NCBI RefSeq assembly: GCF_014650715.1
Contig: NZ_BMVM01000001.1
Location: 682,001 to 746,000 of the forward strand
Length of the DNA stretch: 64,000 nucleotides
Source: Streptomyces bluensis
Lineage (GTDB): Bacteria; Actinomycetota; Actinomycetes; Streptomycetales; Streptomycetaceae
Direction: 5' to 3'
This document shows, one piece after another, positions 8,177 to 15,982 of this stretch. Made by a program: the position numbers and the translations under genes. Under the pieces are notes generated by a model that was given only the letters and a program-made list of their open reading frames with translations, did no database searches and was not told the DNA's origin. Each line of letters opens with the position of its first letter. Position 1 is the stretch's first letter.

Positions 8177-8905
8177 ATGGCTGAGCTTGTCTACCGTCCC
8201 GCCATCGGCCTCGCCCTCACGTTGTTCAAGGCTTGGGATCTGAAGATCGACTGCAGGGGCTCGGAGAACATCCCGCGGTCGGGCGGGGCCGTGCTGGTGA
8301 GCAATCACATCAGCTATCTGGACTTCATCTTCGACGGCCTGGCCGCACTGCCGCAGAAGCGGCTGGTGCGCTTCATGGCGAAGGAGTCGGTCTTCCGGCA
8401 CAAGATCTCCGGCCCCCTGATGCGCGGAATGAAGCACATCCCCGTGGACCGCAACCAGGGCGAGGCGGCGTACGCGCACGCGCTGGACTCGCTGAAGTCC
8501 GGCGAGGTCGTGGGCATCTTCCCCGAGGCCACCATCTCCCGCTCCTTCACCCTGAAGAGCTTCAAGTCGGGTGCCGCCCGGCTGGCCCAGGAGGCGGGCG
8601 TCCCCATCGTCCCGGTGGCGCTGTGGGGCACACAGCGGCTGTGGACCAAGGGACACCCGCGCAACTTCAGGCGCAGCCACACCCCGATCACGATCCGCGT
8701 CGGCGAGGCGATCGAGGCCTCCAAGGACAAGTACGCGGGCGCCATCACCCGGCAGGTGCGGGAGCGCGTCCAGGAGTTGCTGGAGGCCGCCCAGCGCGCC
8801 TACCCCGTACGGCCCAAGGGCCCGGACGACACATGGTGGATGCCCGCGCACCTGGGCGGCACGGCCCCGACGCCCGAAGAGGTCCGCGCGGCCGACGCCC
8901 ACTGA
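8177..8905 (+). CDS. Lysophospholipid acyltransferase (PlsC-like)
   Basis: This is a 242-residue 1-acyl-glycerol-3-phosphate O-acyltransferase-type enzyme that transfers an acyl chain to a lysophospholipid at the membrane. The catalytic NHxxxxD box is seen as SNHISYLDF near residue 40. The substrate-binding motifs follow: KRLVRFMAKESVF, KHIPVDRNQG and IFPEATIS (block III), then VPIVPVALWG (block IV). The ATG at 8177 is in the usual place for the family. The exact acceptor is not predictable. It is convergent with the B3/B4 gene. Confidence 0.92.
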   Translation: MAELVYRPAIGLALTLFKAWDLKIDCRGSENIPRSGGAVLVSNHISYLDFIFDGLAALPQKRLVRFMAKESVFRHKISGPLMRGMKHIPVDRNQGEAAYAHALDSLKSGEVVGIFPEATISRSFTLKSFKSGAARLAQEAGVPIVPVALWGTQRLWTKGHPRNFRRSHTPITIRVGEAIEASKDKYAGAITRQVRERVQELLEAAQRAYPVRPKGPDDTWWMPAHLGGTAPTPEEVRAADAH

Positions 8906-8930
8906 CGCCGTCAGGGGTTCCCGTACGGCG
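8906..8930. terminator. Weak hairpin after acyltransferase gene
   Basis: CGCCGT (8906-8911) and ACGGCG (8925-8930) can pair around a 13-nt loop that itself contains GGGG and CCC. It starts at the stop codon and lies between convergent genes, so it is a plausible terminator. Confidence 0.4.
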
Positions 8931-8999
8931 ACGCAGCGCCGGGCCGATCAGTGGCTGACCGCCGCGGCGGTGGCGGGTCCCCCACCGGGCACGGTCGTG

Positions 9000-9698
9000 T
9001 CACGATGTTCGCGGCTCATGGACGGTGATGCGCGCCCCGGCGCTGCATTTCTCCAGCAGTTCGGCGAGTTCCGCACCTGCCGCCTCGACGTCGGCGACCG
9101 GCATCGGCGCCAGGCTCTCCAGCAGGAAGAGCGCCGAGGTGGTCTCCTCGGTGAGCCTTGTGCGCGGACCCTGGCGCCAGTTCCAGCGGCGGCAGGTCAC
9201 GCCCGTCTCGTCGTGCCACACCACCTCCCCGGCGTCGGGGTGCTCGATGACCTCCTCGCCGCCGGCGACCGTCACGAAGTCCTCCTGCCCCGTCGCGCGG
9301 ACGAGGTTCATCCCGCCCTGGATGCGGTCGAGGTCCTCCCCGCCCACCGGGATCAGGTGGGCCACGCTGATCGCGTTGTAGAGGTCGACCAGCAGGTTGA
9401 TCCGGGGCAGGCCCCCGTCGGACAGCGCCCGCCTGGCCAGCGCCTCGGCGGAGTTGCGGGTGCGCGACGGCTTGGAGCCGAAGGCCGAGTACACCTCGCG
9501 CCAGGCCGCCATGTGCGGGTCCTCGTGCGGGGCGCGACCGTCCAGACGTACGGCGAGCCGGCGGGCCGCGTCGTCGAGGAGGGCCGCGCTCTCCTCGGTG
9601 GTGGGCCCGTTCACGAGTCCGTGCGCCTCGATCATCACATGCGTGAAGCCGGGCGCGAGGGCGCGCACGTCGTCGGACACGGTCAGGGTGAGAGTCAT
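9000..9698 (-). CDS. B3/B4 domain protein (PheRS beta-like tRNA editing fold)
   Basis: This is a 232-residue soluble protein with the B3/B4 domain found in phenylalanyl-tRNA synthetase beta and in stand-alone proteins. Visible parts are PHMAAWREVYSAFGSKPSRTRNSAEAL, LPRINLLVDLYNAISVAHLIPVGGEDL and WNWRQGPRTRLTEETTSALFLLE, all typical of stand-alone members. I chose ATG 9698 because GAGG lies 6-10 nt upstream. The GTG at 9710 overlaps the stop region of the preceding gene. It follows the transglutaminase-like gene by 8 bp, so the two form an operon. A role in hydrolysing mischarged tRNA is only an inference. Confidence 0.85.
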   Translation of the reverse strand: MTLTLTVSDDVRALAPGFTHVMIEAHGLVNGPTTEESAALLDDAARRLAVRLDGRAPHEDPHMAAWREVYSAFGSKPSRTRNSAEALARRALSDGGLPRINLLVDLYNAISVAHLIPVGGEDLDRIQGGMNLVRATGQEDFVTVAGGEEVIEHPDAGEVVWHDETGVTCRRWNWRQGPRTRLTEETTSALFLLESLAPMPVADVEAAGAELAELLEKCSAGARITVHEPRTS

Positions 9699-9706
9699 CG
9701 CCTGCC

Positions 9707-10279
9707 TCACAGTGCGGTGGGGAGCGTCTTCCAGAGGTGTGGCCGGTCGGGAGCAGCCTTGAGGACACTCAGTACCGCCGGGTGCGGTTTAGCGTACAGG
9801 ACCGGATAGTCCACCTCATTGGACTTCAGGTCGGGTACGAAGGCCAGTCGCTCGCCCTTGAGGGAGAACTGCGCGTCCACCCCCGGCTTGTTGCCCCGCG
9901 GATCCTGGCGGTGCCAGGCGCCGTTGAAGCGCACGGCGACCAGGCCGTGCACCTCCTCGAACTTCTGGTAGCAGAGGGCGGTCGGGATGTCCTCGGCCCG
10001 CAGCAGCGCGGCCAGCGCATGAGCCTTGGCGTAGCAGATACCCGTGCCCTGCTCCAGGACGTCGGAGGCCCGCCAGGTGACACGGAGGTCCCCCGAGTCC
10101 TGCGAGTGCGAAATGGCGTCCCGAACGAACTCGAACGCGGCTCGCGCATAGGCATACGAGTCCTCGACCTCGCGAGCGAGCCGCGCGGCCGTCTCCCGCA
10201 CGACGGGGTGATGGTGGTCAATGACGTCGTCGGCGGCAAGATACGCGGACAAGTCGGATGTTTCCTGGATCAGCTGCAT
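9707..10279 (-). CDS. Transglutaminase-like cysteine protease-fold protein
   Basis: This 190-residue protein has a transglutaminase-core domain. The catalytic triad can be read as Cys in GTGICYAKAHALAALLR (about residue 95), His in FEEVHGLVAVRF and Asp in WHRQDPRGN. Relatives act as peptidases or amidases; the substrate is unknown. ATG 10279 has no Shine-Dalgarno but sits 8 nt behind a good -10 box, so the mRNA is probably leaderless. An inverted repeat spans the promoter. It is the first gene of a two-gene operon with the B3/B4 protein. Confidence 0.88.
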   Translation of the reverse strand: MQLIQETSDLSAYLAADDVIDHHHPVVRETAARLAREVEDSYAYARAAFEFVRDAISHSQDSGDLRVTWRASDVLEQGTGICYAKAHALAALLRAEDIPTALCYQKFEEVHGLVAVRFNGAWHRQDPRGNKPGVDAQFSLKGERLAFVPDLKSNEVDYPVLYAKPHPAVLSVLKAAPDRPHLWKTLPTAL

Positions 10280-10287
10280 ACCCGTAG

Positions 10288-10317
10288 AGCATAGAAAGAC
10301 GATCACCCGAGAGTCAA
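10288..10317 (-). promoter_or_regulatory. HrdB-type promoter of transglutaminase-like gene (leaderless)
   Basis: On the minus strand TTGACT (10312-10317) and TATGCT (10288-10293) are separated by 18 nt. The -10 ends 8 nt before ATG 10279, placing the start of transcription at or next to the start codon. Confidence 0.65.
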
Positions 10318-10332
10318 TGACTTTTCGGGTGA
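10303..10332. promoter_or_regulatory. Operator-like inverted repeat over promoter
   Basis: TCACCCGA (10303-10310) and TCGGGTGA (10325-10332) are perfect 8-bp arms 14 nt apart. The first arm lies in the promoter spacer and the second just upstream of the -35, so a bound dimer would block or recruit polymerase. Confidence 0.5.
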
Positions 10333-10376
10333 CCGTATATCTATGCAGAGCATCCGTGCAGGGAGCCCTGCGGCCC

Positions 10377-11447
10377 CTATCGGGCCATCTCCTCCTTGAG
10401 CGCCGCCACGAACCCGTCCACGTCCTCCTCGGTCGTGTCGAACGCGCACATCCAGCGGACGTCGCCGACCGCCTCGTCCCAGAAGTAGAAGCGGTAGCGC
10501 CTCTGCAGCCGTTCGCTCACGTCGTGCGGCAGGCGCGCGAAGACCGCGTTGGCCTGCACCGGCTGGAGGATCTCCACCCCGTGCACCGCGCGCACGCCCT
10601 CGGCGAGCCGCTGGGCCATCTCGTTGGCGTGCCGGGCGTTGCGCAGCCAGAGGTCCTTGGCGAGCAGGGCCTCCAGCTGCACCGAGACGAAGCGCATCTT
10701 GGAGGCGAGCTGCATGGACAGCTTGCGCAGGTGCTTCATGTGGCTGACGGCGTCCTGGTTGATCACGACGACCGCCTCACCGAACAAGGCGCCGTTCTTC
10801 GTCCCGCCCAGGGAGAGGATGTCGACGCCGACGGCGTTGGTGAACGTACGCATGGGGACGTTCAGCGAGGCCGCCGCGTTGGCCAGCCGGGAGCCGTCCA
10901 CGTGTACCCGCATGCCGCGTGCGTGGGCGTGCTCGCAGATCGCACGGATCTCGTCGGGCGTGTAGACGGTGCCCAGTTCGGTGTTCTGGGCGATCGAGAC
11001 GACCTGCGGCATCGCGCGGTGCTCGTCCTCCCAGCCGTACGCCTGCCGGTCGATCAGCTCGGGGGTGAGCTTGCCGTCGGGTGTCGGGACGGTGAGCAGC
11101 TTCAGCCCGCCGACCCGCTCGGGCGCCCCGCACTCGTCGACGTTGATGTGGGCGCTCTCCGCACAGATCACCGCGCCCCACCGGTCGGTGACCGCCTGGA
11201 GCGCGACGACGTTGGCGCCCGTGCCGTTGAAGACCGGGAACACCTCCGCAGTCGCTCCGAAGTGACTGCGGATCAGCCGCTGGAGGTTGTCGGTGTACGC
11301 GTCCTCGCCGTAGGCGACCTGGTGCCCGCCGTTGGCCAGGGCCAGGGCGGCGAGCACCTCGGGGTGGGCCCCCGCGTAGTTGTCGCTGGCGAAGCCGCGG
11401 ACCTCCGGGTCGTGGTGGCGCCGCGCGTCGGTCTTCGGAGGGTTCAC
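10377..11447 (-). CDS. Threonine aldolase family PLP enzyme
   Basis: This 356-residue PLP-dependent enzyme would cleave L-threonine or L-allo-threonine to glycine and acetaldehyde. Family landmarks are RGFASDNYAGAHPEVLAAL near the N-terminus, YGEDAYTDNLQ, VFNGTGANVVAL, SAHINVDECGAP, RVHVDGSRLANAAASL and LSLGGTKNGALFGEAVV, where Lys in GGTKNG binds PLP. The GTG at 11447 overlaps the TGA of the upstream SDR gene as GTGA, so I prefer it over GTG 11465. It is the last gene of the DUF6421-SDR-aldolase operon. Confidence 0.9.
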   Translation of the reverse strand: MNPPKTDARRHHDPEVRGFASDNYAGAHPEVLAALALANGGHQVAYGEDAYTDNLQRLIRSHFGATAEVFPVFNGTGANVVALQAVTDRWGAVICAESAHINVDECGAPERVGGLKLLTVPTPDGKLTPELIDRQAYGWEDEHRAMPQVVSIAQNTELGTVYTPDEIRAICEHAHARGMRVHVDGSRLANAAASLNVPMRTFTNAVGVDILSLGGTKNGALFGEAVVVINQDAVSHMKHLRKLSMQLASKMRFVSVQLEALLAKDLWLRNARHANEMAQRLAEGVRAVHGVEILQPVQANAVFARLPHDVSERLQRRYRFYFWDEAVGDVRWMCAFDTTEEDVDGFVAALKEEMAR

Positions 11448-12205
11448 GGCTTCTCGGTCAGCCACAGACGGTTTCCGTTCACTTCGGCGGCGGGCTTGTC
11501 CCAGACGCCGACGATGGCCTCGGCGAGGTCCTTGACGTCCGTGAAGCCCGCGAACTTCGCGTGGGGGCGCTCGGCGCGCATCGCGTCGTGCACCAACGCC
11601 TTCACGACCAGGATCGCAGCCGCGGAGGTGGGCCCCTCGGCCCCCTCCGCCTTCCCTGCCTTGCGGAAGTAGTCGGCCAGCGCCAGCGTCCACGCCTCGG
11701 CCGCGGCCTTGGCGGCGGCATAGGCGGCGTTGCCCGCGGTGGGCCTGCTCGCGCCCGCGGCGCTGATCAGGACGTACCGGCCCCGGTCGCTGCGCTGCAG
11801 CGCCTCGTGGAAGGCGAGGGAGGTGTGCTGCACCGTGCGGACGAGCAGCAGTTCCAGCAGGTCCCAGTCGTCGAGGCTCGTCCTGGTGAAGGTCTCGCTG
11901 CCGCGCCAGCCGCCGACGAGGTGGACCAGGCCGTCGACACGCCCGAAGTCCTTCTCGACATGGGCGGCCCAGTCGAGCGTGGACTGCCGGTCGAGCAGGT
12001 CGACCGTGTCGCCGATGACGGTGGCGCCGCCGTACGCGTAACGCGCCGCGTCCACGGCCTCCGCCAGCCGCTCCGGGTCGTTGTCGGAGCCGATGACGAC
12101 CGCTCCCGCGTCGGCGAGCCGCATCAGTGTCGCCCGGCCCGCGGGTCCGCCCGCACCGGCCACCGCGATCACCGCGCCGCTCAGTGCCCCGTTCCTGTTG
12201 GTCAT
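11444..12205 (-). CDS. SDR-family oxidoreductase
   Basis: This 253-residue NAD(P)-dependent short-chain dehydrogenase/reductase has the nucleotide-binding glycine motif AGAGGPAGR near residue 15, the active-site serine in VLISAAGASRP and YxxxK in AAYAAAKAAAEAW. I chose ATG 12205, which has CAGGAGG 6-7 nt upstream. A GTG at 12253 overlaps the upstream stop (GTGA) but would add 16 unrelated residues. Substrate unknown. It sits between DUF6421 and threonine aldolase genes, suggesting a shared small-molecule pathway. Confidence 0.88.
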   Translation of the reverse strand: MTNRNGALSGAVIAVAGAGGPAGRATLMRLADAGAVVIGSDNDPERLAEAVDAARYAYGGATVIGDTVDLLDRQSTLDWAAHVEKDFGRVDGLVHLVGGWRGSETFTRTSLDDWDLLELLLVRTVQHTSLAFHEALQRSDRGRYVLISAAGASRPTAGNAAYAAAKAAAEAWTLALADYFRKAGKAEGAEGPTSAAAILVVKALVHDAMRAERPHAKFAGFTDVKDLAEAIVGVWDKPAAEVNGNRLWLTEKP

Positions 12206-12249
12206 CGTCGCCTCCTGAGCCGGCTGAGCGTTCTCGGTACGGGTGGCGC

Positions 12250-13647
12250 TCACGCGGCGACCCGCTGGGTGCTCTCCGCGGTGATACCCCGGGTCGAGGC
12301 GATCACATGCCGCAGCTTCTTGGAAAGAGCCTCATAGAACATGCTCAGCGGAAACTCGTCCGGAAGCACGTCGTCGACGAGCTTCCGCGGGGGCTGGGTC
12401 AGGTCCAGGGCGTCCGGGCCCTTGGCCCAGCGGGAGCCCGGGTGCGGGGCGAGGTAGGTGGAGACCAGCTCGTACCCGGCGAACCAGTGCACGAGCTTGG
12501 GGCGGTCGATGCCGTCGCGGTACAGCTGCTCGATCTCGGCGCACAGCCGGTTGGTGACCTGGGGGGCGCGCTGCCAGTCGATGGAGAGCTTGTTGTCGGT
12601 CCAGCGGACGACGTCGTGCTTGTGCAGGTAGGCGAACAGAAGCTGACCGCCGAGGCCGTCGTAGTTGCGGACACGGTCACCGGTGACAGGGAAGCGGAAC
12701 ATACGGTCGAACAGCACCGCGTACTGCACGTCACGGCCCTGGGAGAAGCCGTCGGCCTCCAGCTTCACGGCCTCCCTGAAGGCGGTGAGATCGCACCGCA
12801 GCTCCTCCAGGCCGTACATCCAGAAGGGCTGCCGCTGCTTGATCATGAACGGGTCGAAGGGCAGGTCGCCGTGGCTGTGGGTACGGTCGTGGACCATGTC
12901 CCACAGGACGAACGCCTGCTGGCAGCGGTCCTGGTCGGAGACCATCTCGCGAATGTCGTCGGGCAGTTCGAGCCCCAGGATGTCGACGGCGGCCTCCGTG
13001 ACACGGCGGAAGCGGGCGGCCTCGCGGTCGCAGAAGATACCGCCCCAGGAGAAACGTTCCGGCGCCTGGCGCACGGCAATGGTCTCCGGGAAGAGGACGG
13101 CCGAGTTGGTGTCGTAGCCGGCGGTGAAGTCCTCGAAGGTGATGCCGCAGAACAGCGGGTTGTCGTAGCGGGTGCGCTCCAGTTCGGCCAGCCAGTCCGG
13201 CCACACCATGCGCAGGACGACGGCCTCCAGGTTGCGGTCCGGGTTGCCGTTCTGCGTGTACATCGGGAAGACGACCAGGTGCTGGAGGCCGTCCTCGCGG
13301 TGGGCCGCGGGCTGGAAGGCCAGCAGCGAGTCGAGGAAGTCGGGCACGGCGAAGCCTTCATCGGCCCAGCGGCGCAGGTCCTTCACGAGTGCCTGGTGGT
13401 AGGCCGCGTCGTGCGGCAGGAGCGGCGAGAGTTCCTCGACGGCGTCGACGACCCGGCGTACGGCCAGTTCGGCGTCCGAGGGGTCCGGAGCACCCTCGGC
13501 TCCGAAGTCGATGGAGCCGTCCTTGGCCTGCCATGGCCGGATTTGCTCCACGGCATCCTTGAGCACGGGCCAGGCTGGGTGATCCACCACCTTGCCCACA
13601 GGAGGAACCTTCCCTTCCACGCCTGCCTGCACAAGAATTTCCGTCAT
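12250..13647 (-). CDS. DUF6421 family protein
   Basis: This is a 465-residue cytoplasmic protein of an actinobacterial family without an assigned function. ATG 13647 has GGAGG upstream; the reading frame remains open further upstream, but that part (to 13872) looks non-coding. A conserved patch reads MVHDRTHSHGDLPFDP then QRQPFWMYGLEELRCDL. The two His and the EELRxD stretch look like a metal site. No signal peptide or membrane segment is seen. It is the first gene of an operon with an SDR and threonine aldolase. I cannot name the reaction. Confidence 0.85.
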   Translation of the reverse strand: MTEILVQAGVEGKVPPVGKVVDHPAWPVLKDAVEQIRPWQAKDGSIDFGAEGAPDPSDAELAVRRVVDAVEELSPLLPHDAAYHQALVKDLRRWADEGFAVPDFLDSLLAFQPAAHREDGLQHLVVFPMYTQNGNPDRNLEAVVLRMVWPDWLAELERTRYDNPLFCGITFEDFTAGYDTNSAVLFPETIAVRQAPERFSWGGIFCDREAARFRRVTEAAVDILGLELPDDIREMVSDQDRCQQAFVLWDMVHDRTHSHGDLPFDPFMIKQRQPFWMYGLEELRCDLTAFREAVKLEADGFSQGRDVQYAVLFDRMFRFPVTGDRVRNYDGLGGQLLFAYLHKHDVVRWTDNKLSIDWQRAPQVTNRLCAEIEQLYRDGIDRPKLVHWFAGYELVSTYLAPHPGSRWAKGPDALDLTQPPRKLVDDVLPDEFPLSMFYEALSKKLRHVIASTRGITAESTQRVAA

Positions 13648-13682
13648 AACCCATCCTCCACGGGAGAACCTCGCGTAGGGAC

Positions 13683-13712
13683 ACCGTATGCAGGGCCGGA
13701 TCATTCCCGCAA
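13683..13712 (-). promoter_or_regulatory. Promoter of DUF6421 operon
   Basis: On the minus strand TTGCGG (13707-13712) and TACGGT (13683-13688) are 18 nt apart, fitting TTGnnn-N18-TAnnnT. The -10 is about 36 nt upstream of the ATG at 13647. Confidence 0.5.
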
Positions 13713-13803
13713 GACCGGCCAGCAGGAAGTCATCCTGCGCCAGCCCGCATTTACCGGCAATTTTCCTGTCGGAATCGGATCGGGCAACGACTTCCGCTCC
13801 GCT

Positions 13804-13817
13804 CGTCCGATCGGACG
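13804..13817. promoter_or_regulatory. 14-bp palindrome, possible operator
   Basis: CGTCCGATCGGACG is a perfect palindrome about 157 bp upstream of DUF6421 and 240 bp upstream of GDPD. It is compatible with a TetR- or MarR-type site; the factor is unknown. Confidence 0.35.
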
Positions 13818-14058
13818 CACCCGTCGAGTGCAGTCGTGTGACGGGAGTCAAGCGCTCACCGGACTCGCCCACCCCGGAGTGACCGAATCCTTGCGGTCAC
13901 CGAGGGAACCTTCCTGTTCTCCGGCGCCCTACGCCTCCACGAGCCCGTGCACGACCGGACACATCACACGTCCAGGCGACTACGCTGCGGCCTTGCCGCG
14001 TGAAGCGCTCCCTTCCGGCCACGCGGCCCGAGCCGCCGTCGACGGAAGCGAGTCAACC

Positions 14059-14742
14059 TTGAACTTCCTCACCATCGGTCATCGCGGAATCATGGGTGTC
14101 GAGCCCGAGAACACCCTCCGTTCCTTCGTCGCCGCGCAGCAGGCCGGCCTCGACCTCATCGAACTCGACCTCCACCTGAGCAAGGACGGCGCCCTCGTCG
14201 TCATGCACGACGCCGACGTGGACCGTACGACGGACGGCACCGGGGCCATCGCCGACAAGACCCTCGCCGAGCTGCGCGCCCTGGACGCCGGCCGCGGTGA
14301 GCGCATCCCGACGTTCGAGGAGGTCCTGGACGCGGTGAAGGCCCCGCTCCAGGCCGAGATCAAGGACGTGGCGGCGGCGCGGGCGCTCGCGGAGGTGATG
14401 CACCACCGTGACCTGGTCTCGCGCGTGGAGGTGCTGTCCTTCCACGACGAGGCGCTCGCCGAGACCAGCCGCCTCGTCCCGGGTGTGCGGACCGCGCTGG
14501 TGGCCAGCCGCTACGGCACGGACGTCGTGAAGCGCGCCACCGCGGTCGGCGCGGCCACGCTCGTCCTGAACATCCGGCGGCTCACGCTGGAGGTCGTCGA
14601 GCACGCCCGCAAGGCCGACCTCAGGATCATCGGCTGGGTGGTCAACACGCAGGACCACCTGCGGCTGGTGCGCGCGCTGGAGCTGGACGGCGCGACGACC
14701 GACTACCCGGAGATCAAGCGCACGGGCCGCTTCACGGCGTAA
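14059..14742 (+). CDS. Glycerophosphodiester phosphodiesterase
   Basis: This 227-residue enzyme hydrolyses glycerophosphodiesters to glycerol-3-phosphate and an alcohol. GDPD motifs are clear: IGHRG near residue 6, PENTL, LIELDLHLSKDGALVVMHDADVDRTTDGTG with the catalytic His and metal-binding acids, IPTFEEVL and QAEIKD. There is no signal peptide, so it acts in the cytoplasm. TTG at 14059 is the only start consistent with the conserved N-terminus; the frame stays open upstream without meaning. Its last 11 bp overlap the convergent GNAT gene. Confidence 0.9.
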   Translation: MNFLTIGHRGIMGVEPENTLRSFVAAQQAGLDLIELDLHLSKDGALVVMHDADVDRTTDGTGAIADKTLAELRALDAGRGERIPTFEEVLDAVKAPLQAEIKDVAAARALAEVMHHRDLVSRVEVLSFHDEALAETSRLVPGVRTALVASRYGTDVVKRATAVGAATLVLNIRRLTLEVVEHARKADLRIIGWVVNTQDHLRLVRALELDGATTDYPEIKRTGRFTA

Positions 14743-15301
14743 CGGTCCTGGGGTTCTGCCCCGGCCGGCCCAGTTCCTTGACCAGAAGCTCGAACTGCAG
14801 ATCGTCGCGCTGGGGGACACCGAACCGCTCGTCGCCGTACGGGAAGGGGGTCATCCGTCCCGTACGGCGGTAGCCGCGCCGCTCGTACCAGGCGATGAGG
14901 TCGCCGCGCACGGAGATCACGGTCATGTGCATCTCCTGGGCGCCCCAGGTCTCGCGCACGGTCCGTTCGGCCTCCGCGATGATCACCTTGCCGAGCCCGG
15001 CACCCTGGAGCGGCGGGCTGACGGCGAACATCCCGAAGTAGGCGTGGTCGCCGCGGTGTTCGAGCTGGCAGCAGGCGACAACGGTGCCGTCGCGCTCGAC
15101 GGTCAGCAGACGGCTGTCGGGCGACTTGATGACGGCGAGCACGCCCTCGGGGTCGGTGCGCTGCCCCTCCAGGATGTCCGCCTCGGTGGTCCAGCCGACG
15201 CGGCTGGAGTCCCCGCGGTACGCCGACTCGATCAGCGCGACGAGGGCGTCCACATCGGCGTCGGTCGCTTCGCGGAAGGTCAGGCCGTCGGCGGTGTCCA
15301 T
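14732..15301 (-). CDS. GNAT-family N-acetyltransferase
   Basis: This 189-residue acetyl-CoA-dependent acetyltransferase shows the N-terminal LTFREATDADVDALVALIESAYRG, the beta4 strand HAYFGMFAVSPPLQGAGLGKVII containing the Q/RxxGxG/A acetyl-CoA loop, and the C-terminal AWYERRGYRRTGR. Small molecules are likely substrates, but none can be named. AGGAG lies 7 nt before the ATG. It overlaps the end of the GDPD gene tail-to-tail. Confidence 0.9.
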   Translation of the reverse strand: MDTADGLTFREATDADVDALVALIESAYRGDSSRVGWTTEADILEGQRTDPEGVLAVIKSPDSRLLTVERDGTVVACCQLEHRGDHAYFGMFAVSPPLQGAGLGKVIIAEAERTVRETWGAQEMHMTVISVRGDLIAWYERRGYRRTGRMTPFPYGDERFGVPQRDDLQFELLVKELGRPGQNPRTVTP

Positions 15302-15343
15302 GGGTCGGCTCCTGGGGCGGTCGGTGGTGCGGCGCGGGCACCG

Positions 15344-15371
15344 TTGAGGGTATCCCCGCGCCCACTACGCT
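15344..15371 (+). promoter_or_regulatory. Promoter of VOC gene (leaderless)
   Basis: TTGAGG (15344-15349) and TACGCT (15366-15371) are 16 nt apart. The -10 ends 8 nt before ATG 15380, which lacks a Shine-Dalgarno sequence. Confidence 0.5.
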
Positions 15372-15379
15372 CCGCACGT

Positions 15380-15772
15380 ATGGTCCACGTACTGAGCAGC
15401 CGCATCCTCCTGCGCCCCACCGACCCCGACCGCTCCCGCGCCTTCTACGGCGGGCGACTGGGCCTTCCCGTCTACCGCGAGTTCGGCACGGGCCCCGAGC
15501 GCGGCACCGTGTACTTCCTCGGCGGCGGTTTCCTGGAGGTCGCGGGCCGGTCCGACACTCCGCCGTCACCCGCGCTGAAGCTGTGGCTCCAGGTCGCGGA
15601 CGTGACGGGAGCGTACGAGGAGCTGCGGGCCGCCGGGGTCGAGGTGCTCCGGCCGCCGGTGCGGGAGCCCTGGGGGCTGGTCGAGATGTGGATCGCGGAC
15701 CCGGACGGCACGGAGATCGTGCTCGTCGAGGTGCCCGCGGACCATCCGCTGCGCTACCGGCCGGGGATCTGA
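15380..15772 (+). CDS. VOC/glyoxalase superfamily protein
   Basis: This 130-residue vicinal-oxygen-chelate protein is a single paired beta-alpha-beta-beta-beta module. It shows RILLRPTDPDRSRAFYGGRLGLPVYRE at the N-terminus and WGLVEMWIADPDGTEIVLVEVP near the C-terminus. Members include dioxygenases, glyoxalases and antibiotic-binding proteins. The first-module metal His is absent, so a binding role is as likely as catalysis. It probably starts transcription at its ATG. Confidence 0.85.
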   Translation: MVHVLSSRILLRPTDPDRSRAFYGGRLGLPVYREFGTGPERGTVYFLGGGFLEVAGRSDTPPSPALKLWLQVADVTGAYEELRAAGVEVLRPPVREPWGLVEMWIADPDGTEIVLVEVPADHPLRYRPGI

Positions 15773-15982
15773 GCCCCGGCAACGATCCGAGGGTACGCGG
15801 GCCGCACGGCACCACCAGTGGCCTCAGCGTGCCGGAAGGGCCGTCCAACCGCCCAGCACCGCCCTCTGGTAGGCGAGCTGCCTTCCACACGCCCCCGCGT
15901 ACACCCTTGCGCTCGCGTACGCACCGCGCGCTCCGGGCATGCCCTGACCGTCTGTCCGACACCGTCGAGGGGGAGGTGCGCG

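Larger units (their letters stand above)
13648..14058. other. Divergent intergenic region (DUF6421 / GDPD)
   Basis: About 410 bp without a gene. It holds a minus-strand promoter candidate at 13683-13712 and a 14-bp palindrome at 13804-13817. TTGACT at 13846-13851 (minus strand) has no good -10 partner. Confidence 0.6.

Noticed and set aside
12127..14742. 871-residue plus-strand open frame running into the GDPD gene
   Set aside because: Most of it is antisense to the DUF6421 gene and has no family features; only the last 227 codons are real.
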